Source: Mesorhizobium sp. dw_380 (GTDB lineage: Bacteria > Pseudomonadota > Alphaproteobacteria > Rhizobiales > Rhizobiaceae). From it: a stretch of 52,325 bases of DNA. The position numbers and the translations under genes were made by a program. Under the pieces are notes generated by a model. That model made no database searches, had not been told where the DNA came from, and saw only the letters and a list, made by a program, of their open reading frames with translations. Below are positions 40,786 through 50,136 of this stretch, in pieces. Every line of letters starts with the position of its first letter. Position 1 is the first letter of the stretch. Location of the stretch: assembly GCF_018588885.1 (NCBI RefSeq), contig NZ_JAFFIW010000044.1, forward strand, positions 1-52,325, read 5' to 3'.

Positions 40786-42327
40786 ATGCCGCAGTCGGCT
40801 GAAAAAATTCTCGATCACGCTCCCCTGTTCCGCGAGCCGGAATACAGAAAGATGCTCGCTGAGAAGAAGCTAAACTTCGAATGTCCGCACCCCGATGAAA
40901 TCGTTTCCGATCAGCGCGATTTCACCCAGACGTGGGAATACCGCGAAAAGAACCTCGCCCGCAAAGCGCTTGTCGTGAACCCGGCCAAGGCCTGCCAGCC
41001 GCTGGGTGCGGTATTCGCTGCCGCCGGCTTCGAGCGAACCATGTCCTTCGTCCACGGCAGCCAAGGTTGCGTCGCCTATTACCGCTCGCACCTGTCGCGC
41101 CATTTCAAGGAGCCTGCCGCGGCGGTCTCCTCCTCAATGACCGAGGATGCGGCGGTGTTTGGCGGCCTGAAGAACATGGTCGACGGGCTCGCCAACACCT
41201 ACCAGCTCTACGACCCCAAGATGATTGCCGTGTCGACGACCTGTATGGCAGAGGTCATTGGCGACGACCTGCACAGCTTCATCCAGAACGCCAAGGACGA
41301 AGATTCAGTCCCGCGCGACTTCGACGTGCCCTTTGCCCACACCCCGGCCTTCGTTGGCAGTCATGTCGACGGCTATGACAACATGGTCAAAGGCATTTTG
41401 GAGCACTTCTGGAAAGGTCAGGAGCGTACGCAAATCGAAGGAACCATCAACATCATTCCGGGCTTCGACGGCTTCTGCGTCGGCAACAACCGGGAGCTCA
41501 AGCGCCTGCTCGATGTAATGGGCGTGTCCTATACATTGATCCAGGATGCCTCTGACCAGTTCGATACGCCTTCGGACGGTGAATACCGCATGTATGACGG
41601 GGGCACGAAGATCAACGAGGTGAAGAAGGCCCTCAACGCCGAGGCAACGCTTTCGCTGCAGCATCACAACACCCGAAAGACACTGGGCTATTGCGAGGAG
41701 GTCGGGCAGGCGACGGCCTCGTTCCACTATCCGCTCGGCGTTCAGGCGACGGACGAATTCCTGATGGAGGTCGCGGCGATTTCCGGCAAGGAGATTCCCG
41801 AGGCAATTCGCCTCGAGCGCGGCCGACTGGTAGACGCCATGGCGGACAGCCAATCCTGGTTGCATGGTAAGAAATACGCCATCTACGGTGATCCCGACTT
41901 CGTTCACGCAATGGCCCGCTTTGTCATGGAGACCGGCGGCGAGCCAACCCATTGCCTCGCCACCAATGGCACCTCGGCATGGGAAGCCGATTTGAAGAAG
42001 CTGCTAGCATCCTCGCCTTTCGGCAAGGCTGCCCAGGTTTGGGCGGGCAAGGACCTGTGGGCGCTGCGCTCACTGCTCTTTACCGAGCCGGTGGACCTTT
42101 TGATCGGCAATTCCTACGGCAAGTACCTGGAGCGCGACACCGGAACACCGCTGATCCGGCTGATGTTTCCGATTTTCGATCGGCACCATCATCACCGCTT
42201 TGCGCTCTTTGGCTACCAGGGCGCGTTGCGCGTGCTGACGACGATCCTCGACAAGATCTTCGACAAACTCGATCGCGAGACGAGCGAGACGGGTGTGACG
42301 GATTATTCCTATGACCTCACGCGCTAA
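40786..42327 (+). CDS. nifK: NifK, nitrogenase MoFe protein beta chain
   Basis: 513 residues. P-cluster cysteines are in AKACQPLGAVFAAAG, HGSQGCVAYYRSHL and STTCMAEVIGDD. AAAGAGG precedes the ATG. It lies 129 bases after nifD and 61 before nifE, so transcription may run through into nifENX; I saw no separate promoter in the short nifK-nifE gap. Confidence 0.99.
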   Translation: MPQSAEKILDHAPLFREPEYRKMLAEKKLNFECPHPDEIVSDQRDFTQTWEYREKNLARKALVVNPAKACQPLGAVFAAAGFERTMSFVHGSQGCVAYYRSHLSRHFKEPAAAVSSSMTEDAAVFGGLKNMVDGLANTYQLYDPKMIAVSTTCMAEVIGDDLHSFIQNAKDEDSVPRDFDVPFAHTPAFVGSHVDGYDNMVKGILEHFWKGQERTQIEGTINIIPGFDGFCVGNNRELKRLLDVMGVSYTLIQDASDQFDTPSDGEYRMYDGGTKINEVKKALNAEATLSLQHHNTRKTLGYCEEVGQATASFHYPLGVQATDEFLMEVAAISGKEIPEAIRLERGRLVDAMADSQSWLHGKKYAIYGDPDFVHAMARFVMETGGEPTHCLATNGTSAWEADLKKLLASSPFGKAAQVWAGKDLWALRSLLFTEPVDLLIGNSYGKYLERDTGTPLIRLMFPIFDRHHHHRFALFGYQGALRVLTTILDKIFDKLDRETSETGVTDYSYDLTR

Positions 42328-42388
42328 GAGCCGTGGCCGGCTTTTCGCCGAGGCCATTCCTTGCCCAATGGACTGGGGAGGCTGAGCA

Positions 42389-43864
42389 ATGTCCTCCCTC
42401 AGCGCCAAAATCAAGGACGCCTTCGATGAGCCCGCCTGCGATAAGAACCGTGGCAAAGATGCCAAGGCGCGCAAGGAGGGCTGCTCGAAGTCGCTGACAC
42501 CAGGGGCGGCAGCCGGCGGCTGCGCCTTTGACGGAGCCAAGATCGTCCTGCAGCCGATCACCGACGTTGCGCATCTGGTCCATGCGCCGCTCGCCTGCGA
42601 GGGCAATTCTTGGGACAACCGTGGTGCGGTTTCGTCAGGGCCGACCTTGTGGCGGACAAGCTTCACGACCGACCTCACCGAACTCGACCTTGTGATGGGG
42701 CAGGGCGAGCGGAAACTCTTCAAGGCGATCCGCGAGATCAAGCACACATACGCGCCGCCGGCGATCTTCGTCTACTCGACTTGCGTAACGGCGCTGATCG
42801 GTGACGACATCGAGGCCGTGTGCAAACGCGCCACGGAAAAGTTCGGTTTGGCCGTGGTGCCGATCAATGCGCCTGGCCTGGCAGGCTCCAAGAACCTCGG
42901 CAATAAGCTCGCCGCCGAGGCGTTGCTCGATCATGTCATCGGCACGGTCGAACCCGACGACCCCGGACCCTACGACATCAACATCCTTGGCGAATTCAAC
43001 CTCTCGGGCGAATTCTGGCTTGTAAAGCCGCTCCTCGATCGGCTCGGGATCCGGGTGCGCGCCTGCATTCCCGGCGATGCGCGTTACCGCGACATTGCTT
43101 CCGCGCACCGCGCCCGGGCGGCAATGATGGTGTGCTCGACCGCGCTGATCAGTCTTGCCCGCAAGATGGAGGAGCGCTGGGACATCCCGTTCTTCGAGGG
43201 CTCCTTCTATGGCATCTCCGACACATCGCAAGCTCTTCGAAACCTTGTCAGGCTGCTGGTGAGGAAGGGCGCCGATCCGGAGATCCTCGAGCGCACAGAG
43301 ACGCTGATCGCGCAGCAGGAGGCGATCGCGTGGAAGAAACTCGAATCCTACCGGCAAAGGCTCCAAGGCAAGCGCGTGCTGCTCAACACAGGCGGTGTGA
43401 AGTCCTGGTCGGTTGTCCATGCGCTGATGGAGATCGGAATCGAGATCGTCGGCACCTCGATCAAGAAATCTACGGTGCAGGACAAGGAGCGCATCAAACA
43501 AGTTCTCAAGCACGACAAGCACATGTTCGAATCCATGGCTGCGAGCGAGCTGTACGCCATGCTCTCTGAACACAGGGCCGATATCATGCTGTCGGGCGGT
43601 CGCACGCAATTCATTGCGCTCAAGGCCAAGACGCCCTGGCTCGATATCAACCAGGAGCGCCAGCATCCTTATGCCGGCTATGACGGCATGGTGGAACTCG
43701 TACGCCAGATTGACCTCGCCATTCACAATCCGATCTGGTCTCAGGTGCGCCAGCCGGCCCCGTGGGATTGCCAGCCTGAGCTGATAGGCGAATTGCCGTG
43801 CACGAGGAACGAGACCGCGTACCTGTTTGATGAATTCGCCTGCGCGACGGCACACGAGTGTTGA
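42389..43864 (+). CDS. nifE: NifE, FeMo-cofactor assembly scaffold subunit
   Basis: 491 residues, homologous to NifD. The N-terminal C-rich GCSKSLTPGAAAGGCAFDGAK and HLVHAPLACEGNSWDNRG are characteristic, as is YSTCVTALIGDDI. With NifN it forms the scaffold on which the NifB-cofactor is matured to FeMo-cofactor with molybdenum and homocitrate. GGGAGG lies just upstream. It ends nine bases before the chosen nifN start. Confidence 0.98.
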   Translation: MSSLSAKIKDAFDEPACDKNRGKDAKARKEGCSKSLTPGAAAGGCAFDGAKIVLQPITDVAHLVHAPLACEGNSWDNRGAVSSGPTLWRTSFTTDLTELDLVMGQGERKLFKAIREIKHTYAPPAIFVYSTCVTALIGDDIEAVCKRATEKFGLAVVPINAPGLAGSKNLGNKLAAEALLDHVIGTVEPDDPGPYDINILGEFNLSGEFWLVKPLLDRLGIRVRACIPGDARYRDIASAHRARAAMMVCSTALISLARKMEERWDIPFFEGSFYGISDTSQALRNLVRLLVRKGADPEILERTETLIAQQEAIAWKKLESYRQRLQGKRVLLNTGGVKSWSVVHALMEIGIEIVGTSIKKSTVQDKERIKQVLKHDKHMFESMAASELYAMLSEHRADIMLSGGRTQFIALKAKTPWLDINQERQHPYAGYDGMVELVRQIDLAIHNPIWSQVRQPAPWDCQPELIGELPCTRNETAYLFDEFACATAHEC

Positions 43865-43872
43865 GGCGACCG

Positions 43873-45225
43873 ATGGCCCGCATCCTTCCCCAGAGCAAAT
43901 CGGCGGCAGTCAACCCGCTGAAGTCGTCGCAGCCGCTGGGTGCCGCCTTTGCCTTTCTTGGCGTCGACGGTGCGATGCCGCTGTTCCACGGCAGCCAAGG
44001 CTGCACAAGCTTTGCGCTCGTTCTCTTCGTGCGGCACTTCAAAGAAGCGATTCCCTTGCAGACTACGGCGATGGATGAGGTGGCGACCATCCTCGGCGCA
44101 GCCGACCATCTGGAAGAGGCGATCCTCAACCTCAAGAACCGCACGAAGCCAACGCTGATCGGAGTGTGCACGACCGCGCTGGTGGAGACGCGTGGCGAAG
44201 ATTGCGCGGGTGATATTGCCAACATCATGCGGAAGCACACGCAACAGCTTGCGGGTACGGAGGTCGTGCTGGCCAACACGCCGGATTTTGACGGCGCGAT
44301 CGAAGAGGGCTGGGCCAAGGCAGTCACCGCAATGATCGAAGGGATTACGCGCTCGGGCGAACGGGCGCGGCACCCGAAGAAGATCGCAATCCTGCCCGGA
44401 TGCAACCTCTCTGTCGCCGACATCGAGCATATGCGGGACATGGTTGAAAGCTTTGGGCTCAAGCCGGTTATTCTGCCCGACATTTCAGGCTCGCTCGACG
44501 GTACGGTTCCTGACCGCTGGGTAGCGACCACATACGGCGGCACCAGCGTCGAAGACATTCGCGAGTTGGGTACGGCCATGCGATGCATCGCCATCGGTGA
44601 GCACATGCGCCGCCCGGCGAAAGCGCTGCTCGGGTTGACCGGCGTGCCTTACGTGTTGTTCCAGTCACTGACTGGGCTGCAGGACACGGACCGCTTCGTG
44701 TCGCTGCTGTCTTCGATTTCGGGCGCGGCGGTACCGGCCCGCGTGCGCCGGCGCCGGGCGCAATTGCAGGACGCGATGCTCGACGGACATTTCCATTTCG
44801 GCGGCAAGAAAATTGCCATCGCTGCCGAACCAGACCAGCTGTTCCAACTTGCAACCTTCTTTGCTGGTCTCGGCTCCGAGATAGCCGCGGCCGTCACAAC
44901 GACCGACAGGTCTAAAATTCTCAAGAAAGTCCCGGCGGTTTCGGTTCAGATCGGCGATCTCGGCGATCTGGAAAGTCTTGCCGTCGGTGCTGACCTGCTT
45001 GTCACGCATTCGCACGGGCGCCAAGCATCGGAGCGGCTCGGAATTCCGCTCATGCGCATCGGGTTCCCGGTCTTCGATCGACTAGGCAGCCAGCACAAGC
45101 TCGCAATTCTCTATCAGGGCACCCGCGACATGATCTTCGAGGTCGCCAGCATCTTCCAGGCCAACCAACACGCGCCCACTCCTGAGGCGCTTGATCCACT
45201 CCGTAATCGAGAAATATCACGATGA
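43873..45225 (+). CDS. nifN: NifN, FeMo-cofactor assembly scaffold subunit
   Basis: 450 residues from MARILPQSKSAAVNP, homologous to NifK (SQPLGAAFAFLGVDGAMP and HGSQGCTSFALV). It forms the heterotetramer with NifE. GAGGCG lies before the ATG; a GTG at 43858 overlapping the nifE end is an alternative start. Its stop overlaps the nifX ATG. Confidence 0.98.
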   Translation: MARILPQSKSAAVNPLKSSQPLGAAFAFLGVDGAMPLFHGSQGCTSFALVLFVRHFKEAIPLQTTAMDEVATILGAADHLEEAILNLKNRTKPTLIGVCTTALVETRGEDCAGDIANIMRKHTQQLAGTEVVLANTPDFDGAIEEGWAKAVTAMIEGITRSGERARHPKKIAILPGCNLSVADIEHMRDMVESFGLKPVILPDISGSLDGTVPDRWVATTYGGTSVEDIRELGTAMRCIAIGEHMRRPAKALLGLTGVPYVLFQSLTGLQDTDRFVSLLSSISGAAVPARVRRRRAQLQDAMLDGHFHFGGKKIAIAAEPDQLFQLATFFAGLGSEIAAAVTTTDRSKILKKVPAVSVQIGDLGDLESLAVGADLLVTHSHGRQASERLGIPLMRIGFPVFDRLGSQHKLAILYQGTRDMIFEVASIFQANQHAPTPEALDPLRNREISR

Positions 45226-45719
45226 ACGCTGTTCGCCGCCTCTCGCTGGTCAGTAATGAGGTTTTCGCCCCGATGCCTGAACGACGTAAGGGCGCATTGC
45301 GCGTTGCGATCGCCACTCAGGACATGCAGGACCTCAACGCCCATTTCGGGTCGGCCAGGCGCTTTGCTGTCTACGACGTGACGCGCGAGGAATGGAATCT
45401 CGTAGAAGCCGTGGCCTTCGATGACGTGTCCGATGAAAGCGGGGAGCATCGGGCCGAGCGCGATGATCGCATCACGCCAAAGGTGGATGCGCTCAAGGGC
45501 TGTCAGATCCTGTTTTGTCTGGCAATTGGCGGCCCTTCGGCAGCCAAGCTTGTCGCGGCAAAAATCCACCCGATCAAAGTGGCGGAGCCCCAATCGATCC
45601 CACAGGTGCTCTTGCGCACGCAGATGATGCTCAGGACGTGTCCTCCGCCTTGGCTGCGCAAGGTGCTGGCGCGAGCGGGCATTGCCGAAAAGAAACCGTC
45701 CTTCGAGGACGAGGACTGA
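45222..45719 (+). CDS. nifX: NifX, FeMo-cofactor precursor carrier
   Basis: 165 residues. The NifX/NifY/NifB-C-terminal domain begins LRVAIATQDMQDLNAHFGSA and continues FAVYDVTREEWNLVEAV. NifX carries NifB-cofactor or later intermediates to NifEN. A four-base overlap with nifN indicates coupling. A 40-residue N-terminal lead and a proline-rich C-terminus are within normal range. Confidence 0.96.
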   Translation: MNAVRRLSLVSNEVFAPMPERRKGALRVAIATQDMQDLNAHFGSARRFAVYDVTREEWNLVEAVAFDDVSDESGEHRAERDDRITPKVDALKGCQILFCLAIGGPSAAKLVAAKIHPIKVAEPQSIPQVLLRTQMMLRTCPPPWLRKVLARAGIAEKKPSFEDED

Positions 45720-45735
45720 AAAGAGGAGGACGCCA

Positions 45736-46215
45736 ATGCCTGACCCCGCAATCCCCCCAGCTGTCGCCGAAGACGAGGCGGCTCTTTGCACCCCGTTCGT
45801 CAAATGCCTCGTGCGGCTGATCCGTTCTCAGGATTCCTATGGCTCGTGGGAACGCAAAGCGGACGCTGAGCTGCTGGGCGACTTCATCATTACCAAGGAT
45901 CAGCGCCGAGGGATCCCAATCATCGGAGATCCCGATCCCGACGTGCTGTGGAGGCTCGACAAGTACTACGCCGCCATCGGGCTTGCGATCGAGGAGCGCT
46001 GCGGCCTTATGGCATCGCCGATGATCCAGGTGAGCCATGAGGGTTTTGGTCGGGTGCTTTTCACGACCGGACGGCTGGTCGTTCTGTCCAAAACGCTGCG
46101 CGATGTCCACCGGTTTGGCTTCGAGACGCTCCTGAAGCTCGCCACGGCCGGTACGAAGTTGGTCGACGATGCGATTTCAGTCATCGAAACCTTTCCCCAC
46201 GTGGCGCTGGCATGA
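45736..46215 (+). CDS. NifX-associated nitrogen fixation protein
   Basis: 159 residues from MPDPAIPPAVAED, after AAGAGGAGG. The family (DUF269, NifX-associated) is recognised by TPFVKCLVRLIRSQDSYG, AIGLAIEERCGLMASPMIQ and SHEGFGRVLFTTGRLVVLSK. It is found downstream of nifX in many diazotrophs; its function is not settled. Its stop overlaps the first ATG of the response-regulator gene. Confidence 0.93.
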   Translation: MPDPAIPPAVAEDEAALCTPFVKCLVRLIRSQDSYGSWERKADAELLGDFIITKDQRRGIPIIGDPDPDVLWRLDKYYAAIGLAIEERCGLMASPMIQVSHEGFGRVLFTTGRLVVLSKTLRDVHRFGFETLLKLATAGTKLVDDAISVIETFPHVALA

Positions 46216-47027
46216 TGGGCGCGATTTTCGAGAAAGGCCATCATGACGGACCCGAGAAACTATGTTGGCCAGTCCCCTCGATCCAGGGACTCGAGGCCGA
46301 CCAGGTTGTTGGGGTATCGCCGATGAAGAAGCCGCTGGTCCTGATCTGCTCGCAAGATGCCGAGTTCTATCTGCTCTACAGCCACATACTGGAGGTTGAC
46401 GGTTTCAGCAGTGAGACGGCAGACGGCGCGAAGGCTGCGCTGGCCTTGGCCGAACAACGGGAGCTTCAGGCCGTAGTGCTGGATTGCGACCCAGCCAGCA
46501 TAAACGGGTCCGCAATTTGCGCCCACCTCAAGCGGGAACCGCGCACCACCGACCTGCCTATCATCGCCCTGATCGCGCCTGGCGCCGAGCACCAGCACCT
46601 CGATCTCTTGAAGGCAGGCGTTGAGAGCTTTGTGCGGCCGGTGGCTCCGGCCAAGCTGCTCGACTGCCTGCGGGCGAGGCTCGGGCTGACCAAGCGTGGT
46701 CCGAACGGGGTTGAAAACGACAGTTGGATTTGTTGTGGAGGCCTGGAGATGAAGCTCGATGCCCATCGGGTTCGCGGTAATGGCCACGACATCCATCTCG
46801 GACGGATCGATTTCAACGTGCTGCGGCTTATGATTGAGGCCCCCGGCAAGGTCTTCAGCCGGGACGAGCTTATCGGGGCGGCCTGGCTGCCCAACATTCA
46901 TGTCGGTGCACGCACCGTCGATGTCCATATCAGCCGAATCAGGAGGGCGCTGAAAACGGCCTTGCCCGGCAGCGTCATTCGCACCGTCAGGTCGGCCGGC
47001 TACTCGCTCGAGAAGCCGGACGACTGA
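46212..47027 (+). CDS. OmpR/PhoB-type response regulator with a degenerate receiver
   Basis: 271 residues from 46212, or 234 from ATG 46323, where the receiver starts (MKKPLVLICSQDAEFY). The receiver keeps one of two acidic residues (SQDAE) and the likely phosphorylated aspartate (VVLDCDP), but the conserved Ser/Thr is replaced (ALIAPG) and the invariant lysine is arginine (SFVRPVAP). The C-terminal winged helix is intact (FNVLRLMIEAPGKVFSRDEL, ARTVDVHISRIRRAL, IRTVRSAGYSLEK). No kinase is nearby. It is coupled to the NifX-associated gene, so it should be made with nitrogenase and may act without classical phosphorylation. A hairpin follows. Confidence 0.88.
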   Translation: MMGAIFEKGHHDGPEKLCWPVPSIQGLEADQVVGVSPMKKPLVLICSQDAEFYLLYSHILEVDGFSSETADGAKAALALAEQRELQAVVLDCDPASINGSAICAHLKREPRTTDLPIIALIAPGAEHQHLDLLKAGVESFVRPVAPAKLLDCLRARLGLTKRGPNGVENDSWICCGGLEMKLDAHRVRGNGHDIHLGRIDFNVLRLMIEAPGKVFSRDELIGAAWLPNIHVGARTVDVHISRIRRALKTALPGSVIRTVRSAGYSLEKPDD

Positions 47028-47048
47028 AATCGGTGATCGAACGTGGTG

Positions 47049-47074
47049 CCGCTCTCTCTTCCTCCTGAGAGCGG
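47049..47074 (+). terminator. Hairpin after the nif operon
   Basis: CCGCTCTC and GAGAGCGG form a perfect eight-base stem with a ten-base loop, 20 bases after the response regulator stop. No clear T-run follows, so it may end transcription with help or protect the 3' end of the nif message. Confidence 0.55.
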
Positions 47075-47122
47075 TGTTGCCGCTTTGAGGCGCTCCTAAC
47101 GAAGACCAGGAGAAGCAGGCAA

Positions 47123-47995
47123 ATGGAATTTAAAAGCATATTCAGTGTGACGGGTGCTGATCATTCTGATGAGGACCTCACAACAGCTGCCGGACTGTGT
47201 GCCGAGGTCGGCGCGCACCTATCGGTACTCATTATACCGCCTCCATTGCTCTTGATGTTGTCTCCGCCCCCCGAATGGAATACAGGACGTGCACAGGCAA
47301 TTGCAGTACCGAACTATCGATTTCAGCAAATCGAGAAATTTTCACAGGACGTGACCAGAATGGAAAGACGGTCCGCGGATATCCTCAAAAGGCTGAAAGC
47401 TATGTCGCTTTCCTGTGACGTTGACACCGACTATTGCGATCCGGCTAGCCTCGGTGAAGTGGCACGACAGCGGGCGCTCTGCGCTGACCTGACGATCGTT
47501 GGAGGAGACCTCCTCAACGATGAGACTCTCGGACCTCCTGTTGTCAACGGCTGCTTGTTCGATAGCGGAAAGCCGGTGCTCATCGTGCCGAAGGGCGTTA
47601 AGGCGACGCTGTCGCCTCGACGCGTGCTGGTCGGCTGGGATTCGCGTGTAGAGGCCTCGCGTGCGGTTCGGGAAGCTCTTAGTATCCTATCCGCTGCCAA
47701 GGAAGTCTGTGTCGCTATGGTCGATCCAAAGGCGCAAAACAACGGGAAAGGCGCGCAGTCTGGAGCTGACATCGCTGCCTATCTTACTCGGCACGGTGCT
47801 CGGGTCTCCGTTGACCTGCTTAAGAGCGCCGGCAAATCGGCGGGCACAGTGCTGACCCAGCACGCGAACGACATCTGTGCTGACATGATGGTCATGGGTG
47901 CTTATGGCAGCCGTGGGCTGCGTGAGCGGATTTTCGGCGGTCCGCCGAGCTGGAGCTTTGGGAAGACCACATTGCCGCTGTTTTTGGCTCGCTGA
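47123..47995 (+). CDS. Tandem universal stress protein (UspA family)
   Basis: 290 residues made of two UspA-like halves. The first (1-150) is divergent; the second has VLVGWDSRVEASRAVREAL and the nucleotide-loop-like MVMGAYGSRGLRERIFGGP. Two-domain Usp proteins of this size are common in rhizobia and respond to oxygen limitation or stress. CAGGAGAAG precedes the ATG. It follows the nif operon hairpin by about 50 bases; no sigma54 element was found, so how it is expressed is open. Confidence 0.88.
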   Translation: MEFKSIFSVTGADHSDEDLTTAAGLCAEVGAHLSVLIIPPPLLLMLSPPPEWNTGRAQAIAVPNYRFQQIEKFSQDVTRMERRSADILKRLKAMSLSCDVDTDYCDPASLGEVARQRALCADLTIVGGDLLNDETLGPPVVNGCLFDSGKPVLIVPKGVKATLSPRRVLVGWDSRVEASRAVREALSILSAAKEVCVAMVDPKAQNNGKGAQSGADIAAYLTRHGARVSVDLLKSAGKSAGTVLTQHANDICADMMVMGAYGSRGLRERIFGGPPSWSFGKTTLPLFLAR

Positions 47996-48376
47996 TCAGC
48001 TCCGTAGGAACACCGATCAGGTCGTAGGACCGCCAACCAGTCCGAAGTCGTCGTCGGTTACCGGTCGGATTGCGGAGACATGGCTGGATCCGCGAACATC
48101 TTGCGACGCTTGTCAGAGCCAAACCGGACGCCTCGACTGCTTCACGACGCTCTCGTGAACCAACTCGTGCGAGATCGTCCGCAACGGGCAGTAAAGACGA
48201 ACGGCTGCAGCAGACCGCAGCCAAGCCACAGGGCGGGTGTACCAGGAGACCCCGCCTCGTGCGCGAACCCTGTTGGAAGGCCCCTTATCAGTACCCGGAC
48301 GCGCGTCAAATCGGCGGCTGTCCCTGTCAGCCTGCGGTGTGCAAGGGCCGCTGCCGCGGAGCTTCCCCTGCCCGAT

Positions 48377-48409
48377 CGTCGGGCGTGCGACAATGTCGGA
48401 TTCCAGACG
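48377..48409. promoter_or_regulatory. Tandem near-match NifA sites
   Basis: CGT-N10-ACA (48377-48392) and TGT-N10-ACG (48394-48409) each miss the consensus by one base and are joined as CGACA-A-TGTCG, the same dyad as at fixA and at 27936. The sigma54 element at 48452 is 43 bp further on. Confidence 0.5.
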
Positions 48410-48451
48410 AGCTGGAACTGCGCGAACTCGTTGGTTTGACAGGTCTTTATC

Positions 48452-48467
48452 CGGCACGCCGCATGCA
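48452..48467 (+). promoter_or_regulatory. Sigma54 promoter upstream of the N-hydroxylase gene
   Basis: CGGCACGCCGCATGCA has GG and GC ten bases apart, a good -24 box (CGGCACG) and an ATGCA -12 box like those at fixA and iscA. The leader to the GTG start would be about 360 bases unless the 48502 frame is translated. Confidence 0.68.
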
Positions 48468-48837
48468 TGGGAGTCTCCGAAAGCATTAAGAGCCGTTATC
48501 CATGGTTACGCCCCTCGAAAGAAAGAGCCGCTTCCGTCGTGGCAGGGAAACAGCCACTCCTGGGGTGGAGGCCGGCGCTAGAAGCCGCCGTAAGATCCGG
48601 AAGAGCCGCGCGACAGCATCACACACTTTCCTTCTGCTCTTGGGTTCGGATCACGCCGCGCCGCTGTCGATGCCGCCGACATTGAGCCCAAGACCTGGAA
48701 GGCGGCACACGCTTTTGCTGTCCTCTCAGTCGGGACCGCGGCTCAAGCATGCCTGTGAGGTTCGCATTGCTCAATGCCCGGCAATCGACGTCAACATGCC
48801 GCTGAGTTGGAAAACACTCCTAGAGGAGTAAGGATAA

Positions 48838-50136
48838 GTGGACCTCTTTTGTATTGGTGTGGGTGCTGGACCATCTAATTTGAGCCTTGCGTGTCAGATA
48901 CAGGAAGAGATTGCGCAAGGGGCACTGTTCCTGGACCGGGAGGTCGATTTCCGAGGACATCCAGGCAGCGCTTTCGATTGCGCGGAGCTCCAGGTCGGCC
49001 ACTTCCAGGATCTGGTTACTCTGGTCAATCCGCGATCAGCCTACACATTCGTAAACTACCTCCACGAGAACGGGCGTCTTTACAATTTCCTCAATGCGCA
49101 ATTTCACGGGGTGCTTAGAGCCGAGTTCGCCCAATATCTCAACTGGGCGTTCCAGAAGAATCCGCTTGTCCGTGGCGGCGAGGCCGTTCGCGAAATCCGC
49201 TTTGACGGCGAGTTTCGCGTGCGGACGGACAACGCGGTCCTTGATGCAAGAAACCTCGTCATCGACATAGGCAAGCAGGCGCAAATTCCGCCTCAGTTTC
49301 ATGGCTGGACTGGACCCAACCTGTTCCACTCATCTGAGTTGGCCCACATCAATCCTGAGGTGCAAAAAAAGCATGTCTGCGTTGTTGGCGGCGGACAGTC
49401 GGGAGCCGAGCTGCTACTGCACCTTGTCGGCCGGCCGAAAGAACGGCGGCCCGCGGCGATCACATGGGTCTTGACGCGCGAGATGCCTTTCGACGACCAC
49501 GCGTTCACAAACGGGCTGTTCACGCCATGCTTCTCGGATCGTTTTGCTGCGATGAGCGAGGTGCATCGACAGCTGTTCCTGCGGCGTTTCGCGCTTGCCT
49601 CCGAGGGCATTTCAGAAAGCAAGTTGCGCGCGGTCTATCAGGCGCTCTACCACCACGCCTTTCTCGAGCCACACCAATGCGAGATCACATTGCGGCCAAG
49701 TTGCAACGTGTCGCGCTGCATCAATGCCGGAGCAGGGCACAGGCTCACGCTGCAACGCGGCTTGGACAACATCGGAGAAGTAACCGCCGATATCGTCATC
49801 CTGGCCACCGGGTACGAGAAACCGCTGCCGGGTTTCCTAGAACCGATCGCAGATCGCCTCGAACAGATCGGCAATGAGCTCGCCATCGGCGAGGATTTTT
49901 CGGTGTACTGGGACGGACCGCGAGACCGACGCCTTTTCGTTCAGAACGCCTGCCTTGGACAGCGCGGGCTGGCTGATCCGAACTTTGGGCTGCTGGCCTG
50001 GCGAGCGCGCCGCATCCTTGACAGCCTTCTGCGGCGCGCGCCATGCGCCAATCCCGAGCATCTAGGGTTCATCAACCGTCCCTTGACGGAGTGCTGGCCC
50101 GACCTCGGAGTCGAACAAATGGGCAGCGGGATATGA
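48838..50136 (+). CDS. Lysine/ornithine N-hydroxylase-family flavoprotein
   Basis: 432 residues, GTG start after GAGGAGTAAGGATAA. FAD site GVGAGPSNLSLA at the N-terminus, QVGHFQDLVTLVNPRSAYTF, the NADPH site CVVGGGQSGAELLLHL near 185 and ILATGYEKPLPGF near 320 are those of L-lysine N6- and L-ornithine N5-monooxygenases (IucD, PvdA, SidA type). These hydroxylate the side-chain amine as the first step of hydroxamate siderophores. No siderophore synthetase or acyltransferase is in the window, and a NifA-type promoter precedes it, so the product may be something else made in the nodule. The exact amino-acid substrate is not evident. Confidence 0.88.
   Translation: MDLFCIGVGAGPSNLSLACQIQEEIAQGALFLDREVDFRGHPGSAFDCAELQVGHFQDLVTLVNPRSAYTFVNYLHENGRLYNFLNAQFHGVLRAEFAQYLNWAFQKNPLVRGGEAVREIRFDGEFRVRTDNAVLDARNLVIDIGKQAQIPPQFHGWTGPNLFHSSELAHINPEVQKKHVCVVGGGQSGAELLLHLVGRPKERRPAAITWVLTREMPFDDHAFTNGLFTPCFSDRFAAMSEVHRQLFLRRFALASEGISESKLRAVYQALYHHAFLEPHQCEITLRPSCNVSRCINAGAGHRLTLQRGLDNIGEVTADIVILATGYEKPLPGFLEPIADRLEQIGNELAIGEDFSVYWDGPRDRRLFVQNACLGQRGLADPNFGLLAWRARRILDSLLRRAPCANPEHLGFINRPLTECWPDLGVEQMGSGI

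Larger units (their letters stand above)
47996..48837. other. Gap with a NifA-type control region before the N-hydroxylase gene
   Basis: 840 bases. The first 380 bases hold no gene I can recognise. Activator-like sites occur at 48377-48409 and a sigma54 element at 48452-48467. A 109-codon frame, 48502-48831, ends six bases before the N-hydroxylase start, but its low-complexity, arginine- and serine-rich sequence does not look like a normal protein until its last 25 residues (AQCPAIDVNMPLSWKTLLEE). It may be a decayed gene whose end still carries the ribosome site. Confidence 0.45.

Noticed and set aside
42635..43855. A 406-codon minus-strand frame opposite nifE
   Set aside because: Antisense shadow of nifE with no recognisable motif.
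48502..48831. A 109-codon frame between the sigma54 element and the N-hydroxylase
   Set aside because: Position would suit a first gene of the operon, but most of the sequence is low-complexity and arginine-rich; only the last 25 residues look protein-like, so it is described under the gap and not called.
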